Shown piece after piece: positions 7,170 through 14,660 of a DNA stretch of 37,794 nucleotides. The notes beneath the pieces were generated by a model, which worked only from the letters and a program-made list of their open reading frames with translations, was not told where the DNA came from and searched no databases. The stretch comes from Pseudomonas sp. GTDB taxonomy: Bacteria; Pseudomonadota; Gammaproteobacteria; Pseudomonadales; Pseudomonadaceae. Position 1 is the stretch's first letter, and the number at the start of each line of letters is the position of its first letter. Where the stretch lies: the NCBI GenBank assembly GCA_030699825.1, contig JAUYKV010000063.1, positions 1 through 37,794 on the forward strand. The letters are read 5' to 3'. Both the position numbers and the translations under genes were made by a program.

Positions 7170-8324
7170 TCAGCCGCCCGGCCCTGAACGCGCGGGCCAG
7201 AGCCCCTGCCGATACGGCAACAAACCGCGCGCGTCCTCGGCGTAGCCCTGCACACCCTGACGCTCGTCCTGGAGAAAATCTGCCACCGCCGCGCGCAGGC
7301 CCGGATGGCAGAGGTAGTGCCAGGAGTGGGTGAGCACCGGCTCGAAGCCGCGAATCAGCTTGTGCTCGCCCTGGGCGCCGGCATCGAATCGCTGCAGCCC
7401 CTGGGCAATCGCATAGTCCATGCCCTGGTAGAAACAAGTTTCGAAGTGCAGGCGATCGAACTCCGCCAGACAACCCCAATAGCGGCCATACAGACTATCG
7501 CCACCGGTCAGACTGAATGCCATGGCCACCGGCCGGCCGGCCTGGCGGGCTAACACCACACGAATCATCTGCGGCATGCGTTCGGCCAGCAGGCTGAAGA
7601 AGGTCCGGCTCAGATACGGCGACTGGCCGCGTATGTGGTAGGTATTGGCGTAGCACAGGTAGACGAAATCCCACTCGGCCTCGCTGAGCTGATGCCCCTC
7701 ACGCCAGTCGAACTCGATGCCCTGCCCCGCCACCTGCTCGCGCTCCTTGCGCATCTGCTTGCGCTTGCGCGAACTGAGGACATCGAGAAAATCCTGGAAA
7801 TCCCGGTAGCCGCGGTTGTGCCAGTGATATTGGCAGCCGAGGCGCTGCAGCCAGCCATCACGCCCCTGCAGCAGCGCATCATCGGCCGGGCTGGTGAAGT
7901 TGATATGCAGGCTCGACAAGCCCTGCTCGGACAGGCTGGCGCTCAGCTCATCGAGCAATTGCCCGGCGGCCAGCGGATCGCCGAGCACACGCGGCCCGCT
8001 CACCGGCGAGAAGGGAATGGCGCCAAGCAGCTTGGGGTAATAGTCGATACCCGCACGGTGACAGGCATCGGCCCAGCCGTGGTCGAATACGTACTCGCCA
8101 TAGGAATGGCTTTTGATATAGGCCGGCATGGCCGCCAACACCCGCCCCTGGCCGTCCTGCAGCACGCGATGCGCCGCTTGCCAGCCGCTGCGGCCGCCCA
8201 CGCTGGCGCTGTCCTCCAGCGCCGAGAGAAAGGCGTGGCACAGAAAAGGCTGCTGATCGATGCGCAAGGCATCCCAGCTCGAGGCATCCAACTCGTTCAA
8301 CGCAGACAGGGTCGATATAGGCAT
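7170..8324 (-). CDS. COG3146-type GNAT-fold acyltransferase-like protein
   Basis: Encodes 384 residues, the usual length for the family often labelled 'peptidogalycan biosynthesis protein' or GNAT family N-acetyltransferase. Recognisable blocks are PAYIKSHSYGEYVFDHGWAD, ACHRAGIDYYPKLLGAIPFS, SSRKRKQMRKERE, TYHIRGQSPYLS and GAQGEHKLIRGFEP. These proteins resemble FemAB/GNAT aminoacyl- or acetyltransferases, but no substrate is established to my knowledge. No signal peptide or membrane segment is seen. The ATG at 8324 has a weak ribosome site; no better start lies near. The gene is transcribed away from the porin terminator and is probably monocistronic. Confidence 0.82.
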   Translation of the reverse strand: MPISTLSALNELDASSWDALRIDQQPFLCHAFLSALEDSASVGGRSGWQAAHRVLQDGQGRVLAAMPAYIKSHSYGEYVFDHGWADACHRAGIDYYPKLLGAIPFSPVSGPRVLGDPLAAGQLLDELSASLSEQGLSSLHINFTSPADDALLQGRDGWLQRLGCQYHWHNRGYRDFQDFLDVLSSRKRKQMRKEREQVAGQGIEFDWREGHQLSEAEWDFVYLCYANTYHIRGQSPYLSRTFFSLLAERMPQMIRVVLARQAGRPVAMAFSLTGGDSLYGRYWGCLAEFDRLHFETCFYQGMDYAIAQGLQRFDAGAQGEHKLIRGFEPVLTHSWHYLCHPGLRAAVADFLQDERQGVQGYAEDARGLLPYRQGLWPARSGPGG

Positions 8325-8352
8325 GGCCGCAGTCTGGCCTGTTGTCCTGACG

Positions 8353-8380
8353 AAAAAAAGCCCCGCACGAGGCGGGGCTT
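8353..8380 (-). terminator. rho-independent terminator of the porin gene
   Basis: On the minus strand AAGCCCCGC-CTCGT-GCGGGGCTT is followed by a run of T. It is the natural end of the porin transcript and lies 30 bp before the next gene. Confidence 0.9.
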
Positions 8381-8413
8381 GAAGGGAGCAGTGTTTACGC
8401 GTGGAGCGCTTAC

Positions 8414-9730
8414 TTAGAACACGTACTGGGCGCGCAGGCTGATGGCATCGCCATCATCGTCGCCATTGGCATTCACGATGTCGTCAACGCTGGTGTTCAG
8501 GTAGTTGACGGAAACTTTCACGGCTTCGTTGGCGTACCAGTTCACACCGACAGTGTGGGTCTGGGCGCTGGCTTCGGCGGTATCGGCAGTCAGGCCGAGC
8601 ACACCGGCGTTGGAAGGCGCAACCGCAGTCTCGTCGACCGTGATGTCGTCGTAGCGGTAGAAGACTTCCCAGGCACCGATCTGCTTGTTCTCCGGCTTGA
8701 TCTTGTCGAACTTGCCGCCGTCGATTTTGTAGCTGCGCGACTCGCCGGTCAGGGTGTAGGCAACCTGCACGTTGTAGCCGCTGGCTTCCAGATCGTTGTC
8801 GTTGCCATTGGCCACTGCATCGCCGTCGGCGGTGCGAGCCAGGTACTCACCCTGGATGGAGAACGGCCCGATCATATAGGCGGCCTCCGCGCCCCATACC
8901 TGATCGGTGCCATCCAGCTTAGCGCCACCAAAGGTGCCCTGATTACCGTTGACTTTATCTTCGGAGGTACCGCGCACCGACAACTTCGACTTGATCGACT
9001 CATCGAAACCTTCTTCGACTTCACGGGTCGCGTAGTTCAGGCCGAAGTGCAGCACCTGGTTTTTCTGGATGATCGGAGCAAATACACCGCGCGCTACGAA
9101 AGTGGTGTTGTTCTGGCCATCTACGTCCTGGTTGCCGTCCTGGCGATAGCCACCGACTTCCCCGTGGAACATGTCGCCCAAGGTGGCGCGCAGGCGGATA
9201 CCCTCGCCATCTTTATGGCTGTTGGCCCAGGACGCGAGGTCGTAAATGGCCGAACGTTCGATGGTGGTGATCCACTTGGAGCTGACGGCTTCTTCCAAAC
9301 CGAAAGTTGGATTTATGCGACCGACCGAAATTTGAACAGGCTTCCAGCCATTATAAGAAATGGACGCTTCATCCCAGTTGTCTTTCGTGCCAGTGTCAGC
9401 AAAGTTACGGGCAAAGGTATAACTCCAGTCGGTGTATGCCACACCGGAGAGTTCAAGGCGCGCACGACGCAGATAGGACTCATCGGCACGGTTACCATTC
9501 TTAGTGTAAAAACCATCGAAACTGTCAGCATCTACTTGCAGACGGCCACCGAGCTTGAAGCTGAACTCCTTGTCGGTGGTAGCCACTTCCAGGCCACCCT
9601 TGGTCTTGACCACGATATCGGCGCCGTCGGTGGTGACGGTGCCAGCGAAAGCCTGGGCGGAAACGGCCAGTGCCAAAGCGCTGGCAGCGAAACCGGCCAT
9701 TGCTCCACGGAAGCTGTGCTTACGGATCAT
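8414..9730 (-). CDS. OprO/OprP-family porin (phosphate/polyphosphate-selective type)
   Basis: Encodes 438 residues. A signal peptide ends after AQAFA (about residue 29). The mature N-terminus (FSFKLGGRLQVDADSF) and the block YLRRARLELSGVAYTDWSYT, then KPVQISVGRINPTFGLEE, are typical of the Porin_O_P family, an 18-strand outer-membrane barrel. The last residue is Phe (AQYVF), the BAM sorting signal. OprP and OprO of P. aeruginosa take up phosphate and pyrophosphate; the family also has members with other substrates, so selectivity is not certain. A partial Pho box lies 109 bp upstream. A strong terminator follows. The gene is monocistronic. Confidence 0.88.
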   Translation of the reverse strand: MIRKHSFRGAMAGFAASALALAVSAQAFAGTVTTDGADIVVKTKGGLEVATTDKEFSFKLGGRLQVDADSFDGFYTKNGNRADESYLRRARLELSGVAYTDWSYTFARNFADTGTKDNWDEASISYNGWKPVQISVGRINPTFGLEEAVSSKWITTIERSAIYDLASWANSHKDGEGIRLRATLGDMFHGEVGGYRQDGNQDVDGQNNTTFVARGVFAPIIQKNQVLHFGLNYATREVEEGFDESIKSKLSVRGTSEDKVNGNQGTFGGAKLDGTDQVWGAEAAYMIGPFSIQGEYLARTADGDAVANGNDNDLEASGYNVQVAYTLTGESRSYKIDGGKFDKIKPENKQIGAWEVFYRYDDITVDETAVAPSNAGVLGLTADTAEASAQTHTVGVNWYANEAVKVSVNYLNTSVDDIVNANGDDDGDAISLRAQYVF

Positions 9731-9838
9731 CGAAGATTCCTCTAATAGACTTTGAGTGTTGAAAACACCCGAGCGATCGCGCTCGTTCGTGCTGCAGGGA
9801 ATCTTGGCGACGGGTTATGTCAGTGCGGTTTCTGATAT

Positions 9839-9856
9839 GTAAAATTTTGATGACAG
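9839..9856 (-). promoter_or_regulatory. partial Pho box upstream of the porin gene
   Basis: The minus strand reads CTGTCATCAAAATTTTAC. The first heptamer CTGTCAT is a perfect match to the PhoB half-site; the second, 11 bp on, is weak (ATTTTAC, about four of seven against the degenerate CTGTMAY). The match and the porin family support phosphate control, but a single strong half-site is not proof. Confidence 0.4.
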
Positions 9857-10043
9857 CGGAACTTTTTACTTCGAATATCTATAAGCAATGATGAGCACCC
9901 TGAGTATCGAGAGCGCGTCGCTGGGTGCAGGCTGCTTTTGTGGGAGGGGCTTTAGCCGCGAAATCGAGCCGGAGAACACCACCGCTCTGGCGCAAAGCAC
10001 ACCGCATTACGCTTGTAGCAGGTGGCTCGTTCAAGGCAGAACC

Positions 10044-10179
10044 TAGGGCGATCCGGGCGGCGTTCCGTTCGGAGGTAGGGCGGCCTCGGAGCGCAGCGAC
10101 AGCCCGCCAGCTTTTATGTCGCATCGAATATCCATGGTGCACTGCCTGCAGCGAGTAACACCCGGAGCGCGGATTGCTC
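10044..10179 (+). repeat. repeat family A, copy
   Basis: Starts TAGGGCGATCCGGGCGGCG, passes through GGAGCGCAGCGACAGCCCGC and CAGCTTTTATGTCGC, then ATGGTGCACTGCCTG, and ends GCGGATTGCTC. The same order of blocks recurs three times in 30226-30592. The surrounding gap (9731-10240) holds the porin promoter and this repeat and no gene that I can support. Confidence 0.8.
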
Positions 10180-10240
10180 GAGGTAATGGGCCGGCGCCTA
10201 GGAGGCGGCCGCAGTAGCGCGAGAGTGGTTTCACACCCTC

Positions 10241-10681
10241 TCAGTCCTCGGGCTTGGCGCCCCGCACGGCGATCTGGCCGTACCAGGCTTCCAACACGTC
10301 GCTGCGCTCGCCGGCCACCACCCGCAGCAATTCGATCCGCGCCTGAGCGCGATCGACGCCGTGCTGCACCAGGTCGCCAAGCAGTTGGTCAAACAACTGC
10401 CGCCGGCGGTGCCCGGCCGCGGAATCGTCGCGCCGCGACATGCAGTTGACCAACAGGGTGGAGCCGCACACGCAGTTGCGAAAGACCTCGACCAGCGGCC
10501 CTTCTTCGTCGACGACCGCCTTCAGACCGGTGATATCGGGGCGGATCGCCTGGGTCTGCTGGAAATAATCCCCCTCGCTGGCGAAGACCCGGCCGCAGTT
10601 GCGGCAACGCTTGGGAAAGTCGTCATGACTGAGCGCCTTGAGACCGGCGAACCAGGCATCGTGGCTAGTGATCGATGGCAT
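10241..10681 (-). CDS. hypothetical protein with a zinc-ribbon-like Cys pattern
   Basis: Encodes 146 residues from the ATG at 10681, which has GGGAGG five bases upstream; an ATG five codons earlier is less well placed. Four cysteines form two knuckles (RCRNCGRVF at about residues 26-34 and RNCVCGS at about 68-74), so a structural metal site is plausible. The second half is helical and charged. No catalytic family is recognised. It ends just before a repeat-rich gap and is separated from the downstream-strand anti-sigma gene by a strong hairpin, so it is probably its own unit. Confidence 0.65.
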   Translation of the reverse strand: MPSITSHDAWFAGLKALSHDDFPKRCRNCGRVFASEGDYFQQTQAIRPDITGLKAVVDEEGPLVEVFRNCVCGSTLLVNCMSRRDDSAAGHRRRQLFDQLLGDLVQHGVDRAQARIELLRVVAGERSDVLEAWYGQIAVRGAKPED

Positions 10682-10743
10682 CCCATCCTCCCGCACCTGG
10701 ATAGTGACTGGCTAGTTAAGCATAGGCGCAAGCGTCGTCTGGG

Positions 10744-10781
10744 CTGGGTGACTGCCGAAAGAAACGGCAGCGGGCACCCAG
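10744..10781. terminator. strong hairpin 3' of the anti-sigma gene
   Basis: CTGGGTG, CTGCCG, an AAAGAAA loop, CGGCAG and CACCCAG form a long interrupted stem. No T-run follows on the minus strand, so it may protect a 3' end or stop transcription only partly. It lies 9 bp after the anti-sigma gene ends. Confidence 0.45.
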
Positions 10782-10790
10782 GAGACTCTC

Positions 10791-11024
10791 TCAGCGCAGC
10801 AGGCGCCGCAACTCGGCCAACTTGACAGCCAGGGCATCGAGTTCGGCAATCGGCGCCTGCGGCAGTTGGCGCAGCACGGCCTGGCTCAGGCGCATCTGCT
10901 TGATGAAACGCCGACAACGGAAACACATGGCCAGGTGGGCGCGCACGGCCAAGCGCTGGCGCAAGCTCAACTGGCCATCCAACAAGTCACTGGAATGTGC
11001 CACCAGCTCCTTACAACTCAGCAT
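10791..11024 (-). CDS. small zinc-binding anti-sigma factor (zf-HC2 type)
   Basis: Encodes 77 residues. The core H30-x3-C34-x2-C37 (HLAMCFRC) is the ZAS (zinc anti-sigma) signature, following an N-terminal helix with Cys4. It has no transmembrane segment, so it is a soluble regulator rather than a membrane-bound type. The first 7 bp overlap the end of the ECF sigma gene, so the two are made together. The expected role is to bind the ECF factor and release it on redox change or zinc loss; the signal is unknown here. The order matches P. aeruginosa PA3284-PA3286 as I recall it. Confidence 0.85.
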   Translation of the reverse strand: MLSCKELVAHSSDLLDGQLSLRQRLAVRAHLAMCFRCRRFIKQMRLSQAVLRQLPQAPIAELDALAVKLAELRRLLR

Positions 11025-11629
11025 TGCCCGGTCTCCTCGAAATGCTCCAGGGTGGCGAACACCTTCAGCCGCGCCCGGTGCAACAACACCCGGACATTGG
11101 AGAGCGAGACCTGCAAAAGATTACAGATCTCGTCCAACTCCAGGCCCTCGCGTTCACGCAACTGCAGCACGCTGCCTTGCAACTCGGACAGGCTGCCCAG
11201 GGTTTTCTCCAGGCACTCGCGCAACTCGGCTTCGGTCAGCAGGGCTTCCGGGCTGTCCTGATGCCAGGCGTGGGGCGCCAGCAGCCAGTGCCCATCCTCG
11301 GCAAAGCGCTCGTCGCCGATGCTGCCGTGCGGCCCGGGCAGGTCGTCCAGCAACACCTCGCGGCGGTTGTGCTTGAGGCGGGTCTTGGCGGTGTTGGCGG
11401 TGATGCTCAGCAACCAGGTCTTGAGGCTGGAACGGCCCTGGAACCCTTGCAGATTGCGCACCACCGCCAGCCAGGCGTCCTGCACCACTTCGTCGGCATT
11501 ACGGCTGCCGACGATGGCGAAGGCCACCGCGCGCATCGCCCCCTGATAGGTGGCGACCAGTTCGCGGAAGGCCTTCTCCTCGCCGGCCAGCAGGCGGGCG
11601 AGCAGCGCGCGATCGGACGGGTAGTCCAT
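11018..11629 (-). CDS. ECF RNA polymerase sigma factor
   Basis: Encodes 203 residues from the ATG at 11629, which forms TGATG with the stop of the upstream KAS III gene; a TTG one codon earlier is less likely. Region 2 spans about 20-90 (FRELVATYQGAMRAVAFAIV, DEVVQDAWLAVVRNL, SLKTWLLSITANTAKTRLK) and region 4 about 130-190 (LSELQGSVLQLREREGLELD and LLQVSLSNVRVLLHRARLK). It directs RNA polymerase to a small regulon. The gene sits between a KAS III gene and a zinc anti-sigma gene with overlaps at both ends, so the three are one translationally coupled operon. The regulon is unknown. Confidence 0.92.
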   Translation of the reverse strand: MDYPSDRALLARLLAGEEKAFRELVATYQGAMRAVAFAIVGSRNADEVVQDAWLAVVRNLQGFQGRSSLKTWLLSITANTAKTRLKHNRREVLLDDLPGPHGSIGDERFAEDGHWLLAPHAWHQDSPEALLTEAELRECLEKTLGSLSELQGSVLQLREREGLELDEICNLLQVSLSNVRVLLHRARLKVFATLEHFEETGQC

Positions 11630-12759
11630 CAACGCTTACGCAGAATCACGCTGCCGATCGAGTAGCCGGCGCCGAAGGAGCTGAGCACGCCCAGCGCACC
11701 GCTCGGCAGGTCGTCCTGGTGCTTGTGCAGGGCGATCACCGAACCGGCTGAGCTGGTGTTGGCGTAGCTGTCGAGGATCACCGGCGCCTCGCCCGGCTCG
11801 GCATCGCGGCCGAGCAGCTTGCGCGCGATCAGCAGGTTCATGTTGAGGTTGGCCTGGTGCAGCCAGAAGCGCTTGACGTCGCCGACATTCAGTTGGTTCT
11901 CGGCCAGGTGCGCGGCAATCAGCTCGGCGACCATCGGGCAGACTTCCTTGAACACCTTGCGGCCTTCCTGGACGAACAGCTTGTCCGCCGCAGCCATGCC
12001 CTTTTCGCCCTCTTGCTCCGCGCGGTTGAGGAAGCCGAGGTTGTTGCGGATGTTGTTGCTGAACTGGGTGATCAGCTTGCTGCTGACGATGTCGAACTGC
12101 TGCACGGAAGTCGCCAGGTCGGCGCGCTCGACGATCACCGCGGTGCAGGCATCGCCGAAGATGAAGTGGCTGTCGCGGTCGCGGAAGTTCAGGTGGCCGG
12201 TACAGATTTCCGGGTTGACCATCAGGATGGCCCGCGCCTGGCCGAGCTGTACGGCGTTGGTCGCGGCCTGCAGGCCGAAGGTGGCCGAGGAACAGGCCAC
12301 GTTCATGTCGTAGCCGAAGCCCTGGATACCCAGTGCCGCCTGCACTTCGATGGCCACTGCCGGGTAGGCGCGCTGCAGATTCGAGCAGGCGACTATCACC
12401 CCGTCGATATCCGCTGCGGTCTTGCCCGCTCGGGCCAGCGCTTCCTGGGCGGCGGCGACGGCCATCTCGCAGAGGATGCCCCACTGCTCGTTGGAACGCT
12501 CGGGGATGCGCGGCACCATGCGCTGCGGATCGAGGATGCCGTCCTTGTCGATCACAAAGCGGCTCTTGATCCCCGACGCCCGCTCGATAAAGGCGCTGCT
12601 CGACTCGGTCAGCGCCTCGACCTCGCCACGGCCGATAGCCGCGGCGTTGGCGGCATTGAACTGCTGCACATAAGCATTGAAGGATTCCACCAGCTCGTCG
12701 TTGGAAATACTGTTGGCTGGGGTATACAGGCCGGTACCACTGATCACGGCTTTGTGCAC
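11629..12759 (-). CDS. beta-ketoacyl-ACP synthase III-like enzyme
   Basis: Encodes 376 residues from the GTG at 12759, which has GAGGA about six bases upstream; the frame stays open further up, but the family usually begins at this point (xHKAVISGTGLYTP). The catalytic triad is complete: Cys156 (NVACSSATFG), His301 (FWLHQANLNM) and Asn334 (SYANTSSAGS). KAS III enzymes condense an acyl-CoA starter with malonyl-ACP. From memory, the P. aeruginosa homologue PA3286, which lies in the same gene context, uses medium-chain acyl-CoA from beta-oxidation to feed fatty acid synthesis; the same role is inferred here. It heads the operon with the ECF sigma and anti-sigma genes. Confidence 0.88.
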   Translation of the reverse strand: MHKAVISGTGLYTPANSISNDELVESFNAYVQQFNAANAAAIGRGEVEALTESSSAFIERASGIKSRFVIDKDGILDPQRMVPRIPERSNEQWGILCEMAVAAAQEALARAGKTAADIDGVIVACSNLQRAYPAVAIEVQAALGIQGFGYDMNVACSSATFGLQAATNAVQLGQARAILMVNPEICTGHLNFRDRDSHFIFGDACTAVIVERADLATSVQQFDIVSSKLITQFSNNIRNNLGFLNRAEQEGEKGMAAADKLFVQEGRKVFKEVCPMVAELIAAHLAENQLNVGDVKRFWLHQANLNMNLLIARKLLGRDAEPGEAPVILDSYANTSSAGSVIALHKHQDDLPSGALGVLSSFGAGYSIGSVILRKR

Positions 12760-12943
12760 GGTCAATCCTCTCGTTCTCTCGCCGCACGGGGCGGCCAATT
12801 ATCCAGGCAGCCGCTGGCGGGCGGCCATCGGTATGCAATCTGGGAGCCGGCGGGGCTAGCACACCCCATTCCAAGCCGCAGAGTGTGCCACAGCCAAAAC
12901 AGTTTCGCCCGCACCTCAAACAAGCGCTTGACTGGTGGCCTGT

Positions 12944-12965
12944 CGGATAACAATTCGGATAACAA
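12944..12965. repeat. direct repeat CGGATAACAA in a 390-bp intergenic gap
   Basis: CGGATAACAA occurs at 12944-12953 and 12956-12965, a 12-bp period. It lies in the divergent gap between the KAS III gene and the LysE-type gene (12760-13151), in which I see no other gene. A paired regulator site is one possible explanation. Confidence 0.45.
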
Positions 12966-13064
12966 GAGTGGCGCCAAGCAGCGGCCAGCGGCCCCGAATA
13001 AATGTAGACGGCCTACCCGCAGGCGGTAATCCCGGCGCGGCACGCAGCCAGCCGCAGAGTCGGC

Positions 13065-13093
13065 TTGACCGGCACGCCCTGCGGGGAAATGAT
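13065..13093 (+). promoter_or_regulatory. candidate sigma-70 promoter for the LysE-type gene
   Basis: TTGACC (13065-13070), a 17-bp spacer and AATGAT (13088-13093) have the right geometry; the -10 matches four of six. It lies about 60 bp before the ATG. Confidence 0.4.
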
Positions 13094-13151
13094 GGTCGCC
13101 TGGTTCTGCCAATGCTCACACGCCACAACCACCTGCGACGGATACCCAAGC

Positions 13152-13763
13152 ATGGCCCTGCACACCTGGCTGCTCTACCTGATCGCCGTCATCGGCCTGG
13201 CACTGACGCCCGGCCCCAACGGCCTGCTGGCCCTGACCCACGGCGCGCTTTACGGACATCGCCGCACGCAGTGGACGATAGCGGGTGGCGTCTGCGGTTT
13301 TGCCGTACTGATGGCCCTGTCGATGTTCGGCATCGGCGCCCTGCTGAAGGCCTCTGCCGACGCCCTGATCCTGCTCAAATGGCTCGGTGGCGCCTACCTG
13401 ATCTGGCTCGGCATCCAGCTCTGGCGAGCCCCGGCGCTGCACTTGGCGACAGTCGTCCCGGGCGCCGCAAAACCCGGCCCGGCATTATTCCGCCAGGGCC
13501 TGCTCTCGGCCCTGTCCAACCCCAAGGTGATCCTGTTTTTCGGCGCCTTCCTGCCGCAGTTCCTCGACCCGCAGCGCAGCCTCTGGCTGCAATTCGCCGT
13601 GATGGCGCTGACCTTTGCCCTGGTCGAGGGCTTCGTCGAATACCTGCTGGCCCGCGCCGCCCAGCGCATCCGCCCCTGGCTGGAACGCAGCGGCAAAGGC
13701 TTCAACCGCTGCTGCGGCGGGCTTTTTGCATTGATGGGTGCGGCCTTGCCGATGACCCGCTAG
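13152..13763 (+). CDS. LysE/RhtB-family amino acid exporter
   Basis: Encodes 203 residues with about five to six membrane helices. The start MALHTWLLYLIAVIGLALTP and the block PGPNGLLALTHGALYG are the conserved first helix and loop of the LysE/RhtB superfamily, and LLSALSNPKVILFFGAFLPQ is the conserved central motif. Members export amino acids or homoserine lactones; the substrate cannot be read here. The family's usual LysR-type partner is not beside it. The ribosome site is weak, but the ATG at 13152 matches the family start. It converges on the ZapA-like gene, whose stop lies 75 bp away. Confidence 0.87.
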   Translation: MALHTWLLYLIAVIGLALTPGPNGLLALTHGALYGHRRTQWTIAGGVCGFAVLMALSMFGIGALLKASADALILLKWLGGAYLIWLGIQLWRAPALHLATVVPGAAKPGPALFRQGLLSALSNPKVILFFGAFLPQFLDPQRSLWLQFAVMALTFALVEGFVEYLLARAAQRIRPWLERSGKGFNRCCGGLFALMGAALPMTR

Positions 13764-13837
13764 CAGGCCGCAGCGCGCCGCCAGGTACTTCGCGGGCAGC
13801 AGCAAACCCGCATTAGCCCCGGCCGACTCGCACCGGC

Positions 13838-14140
13838 TTACGCCTGGCGGATCAAACCGGCGATATCGGCGACTCTGGCGCTGACCGCACCCTCGATACG
13901 CTCGATGTCCTGCTGATGGCGCTGTTCCAGCTCGACCTGCTGGGCACACAGCTTCAACGCCGTGAGCACCAGCAGGCGCTCGCCGATCAGGGTCGACGAT
14001 TGGGCCTTGGTCTCCGCCAGCAGGCGCTTGAGCAGCAGCACAGACGCGCTCAGATCCGCTTCTTTGCCGACAGGCACCTTGATGCTGTAGTCGTTACCCA
14101 GGACTGAAATGACCTTGATCGCTGTGCCGTCACCACTCAT
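13838..14140 (-). CDS. divergent ZapA-like protein
   Basis: Encodes 100 residues. The N-terminal domain (about 8-70) has the ZapA pattern: a beta segment VLGNDYSIKVPVGKEADLSA and a helix ending LIGERLLVLTALKLCAQQVE, followed by a coiled-coil tail. ZapA stabilises FtsZ filaments at the division ring. However, the sequence lacks the residues usual for canonical Pseudomonas ZapA (AARYLDGKMREI and RVAVMAALNI as I recall them), and the 6S RNA gene that normally follows zapA would not fit in the 74 bp before the LysE-type gene. I therefore read it as a paralogue rather than the main zapA. It overlaps the coiled-coil gene upstream (ATGA). Confidence 0.7.
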   Translation of the reverse strand: MSGDGTAIKVISVLGNDYSIKVPVGKEADLSASVLLLKRLLAETKAQSSTLIGERLLVLTALKLCAQQVELEQRHQQDIERIEGAVSARVADIAGLIRQA

Positions 14141-14385
14141 ACGATAGCCGGGCTCGCCTTGACAGTGCTGTTGCCGGTGGCCAGTTCGACCAGGGCCTGG
14201 ATGCGCGTGGTGGTGGCGTTGTGCAGCTCTTCCTGCTCGATCGCGCTCAACTGCAGGGTCTCGTTTTCATCCTTGAGCTGCGCCAGTTCGCTGCTCATTT
14301 GTGCGTTTGCGCTCTGCAACGCCTTGTTTGCCTGCACAAGATCGCTGACCAGCTGTTCCAACTGACTTAGGCTATTTTCCAACAT
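14137..14385 (-). CDS. small coiled-coil protein, TIGR02449/ZapB-like
   Basis: Encodes 82 residues. Residues 1-60 are a nearly unbroken heptad coiled coil rich in Leu, Gln, Glu and Asn, with a final RIQALVEL that recalls the end of TIGR02449 proteins, which are encoded directly upstream of zapA in Pseudomonas. It has no signal peptide. The stop overlaps the ZapA-like ATG, so the two proteins are made together and probably act together. It may be a cytosolic partner that links FtsZ-ring layers, as ZapB does in E. coli, but this is inference. Confidence 0.65.
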   Translation of the reverse strand: MLENSLSQLEQLVSDLVQANKALQSANAQMSSELAQLKDENETLQLSAIEQEELHNATTTRIQALVELATGNSTVKASPAIV

Positions 14386-14660
14386 ATTGAATACTCGAGC
14401 TTTTTGGCGGGCCGCCACAATAAAGAAAAGCCCCGGGAGAAGCCAGGTGTCGCCAAACACCGTTTTCGAGCAGACGTCACCCCAGATCGACAGTGGCCCC
14501 CTTACAGAGGTCAGAGCCCTGGAGTCGCCGCCCCCGCGGGACCAGCACAATTCAGTCGGTCCGACAGCTGCGGGCCGCCGTGAGTTCCCCTTAACCGGCA
14601 GACGATTACCGTGCACCCGGCACGAACGGCGTGCGTTCGTCGCCGCGCAATGGTCCCTGA
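14386..14660. other. GC-rich gap with several hairpins, no gene seen
   Basis: This stretch upstream of the coiled-coil gene has no supported gene. On the minus strand it contains GGACC...GGTCC, GGTGT-TTGGCG-ACACC and, near its end, CCCGGGGCTTTTCTTT, which looks like a terminator edge. GCGGGCCGCC occurs at both ends (about 14406-14415 and 14571-14580). It could be a leader or a small RNA; I could not match it to a known RNA. Confidence 0.35.

Noticed and set aside
12944..12965. A lac-operator-like site (GGATAACAATT)
   Set aside because: The resemblance to GCGGATAACAATT is partial and no LacI-type gene or sugar operon is nearby. It is kept only as a direct repeat.
13764..13837. 6S RNA gene at the 3' side of the ZapA-like gene
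   Set aside because: Only 74 bp separate the gene from the convergent LysE-type gene, too short for the ~180-nt RNA, and no matching stem was seen.
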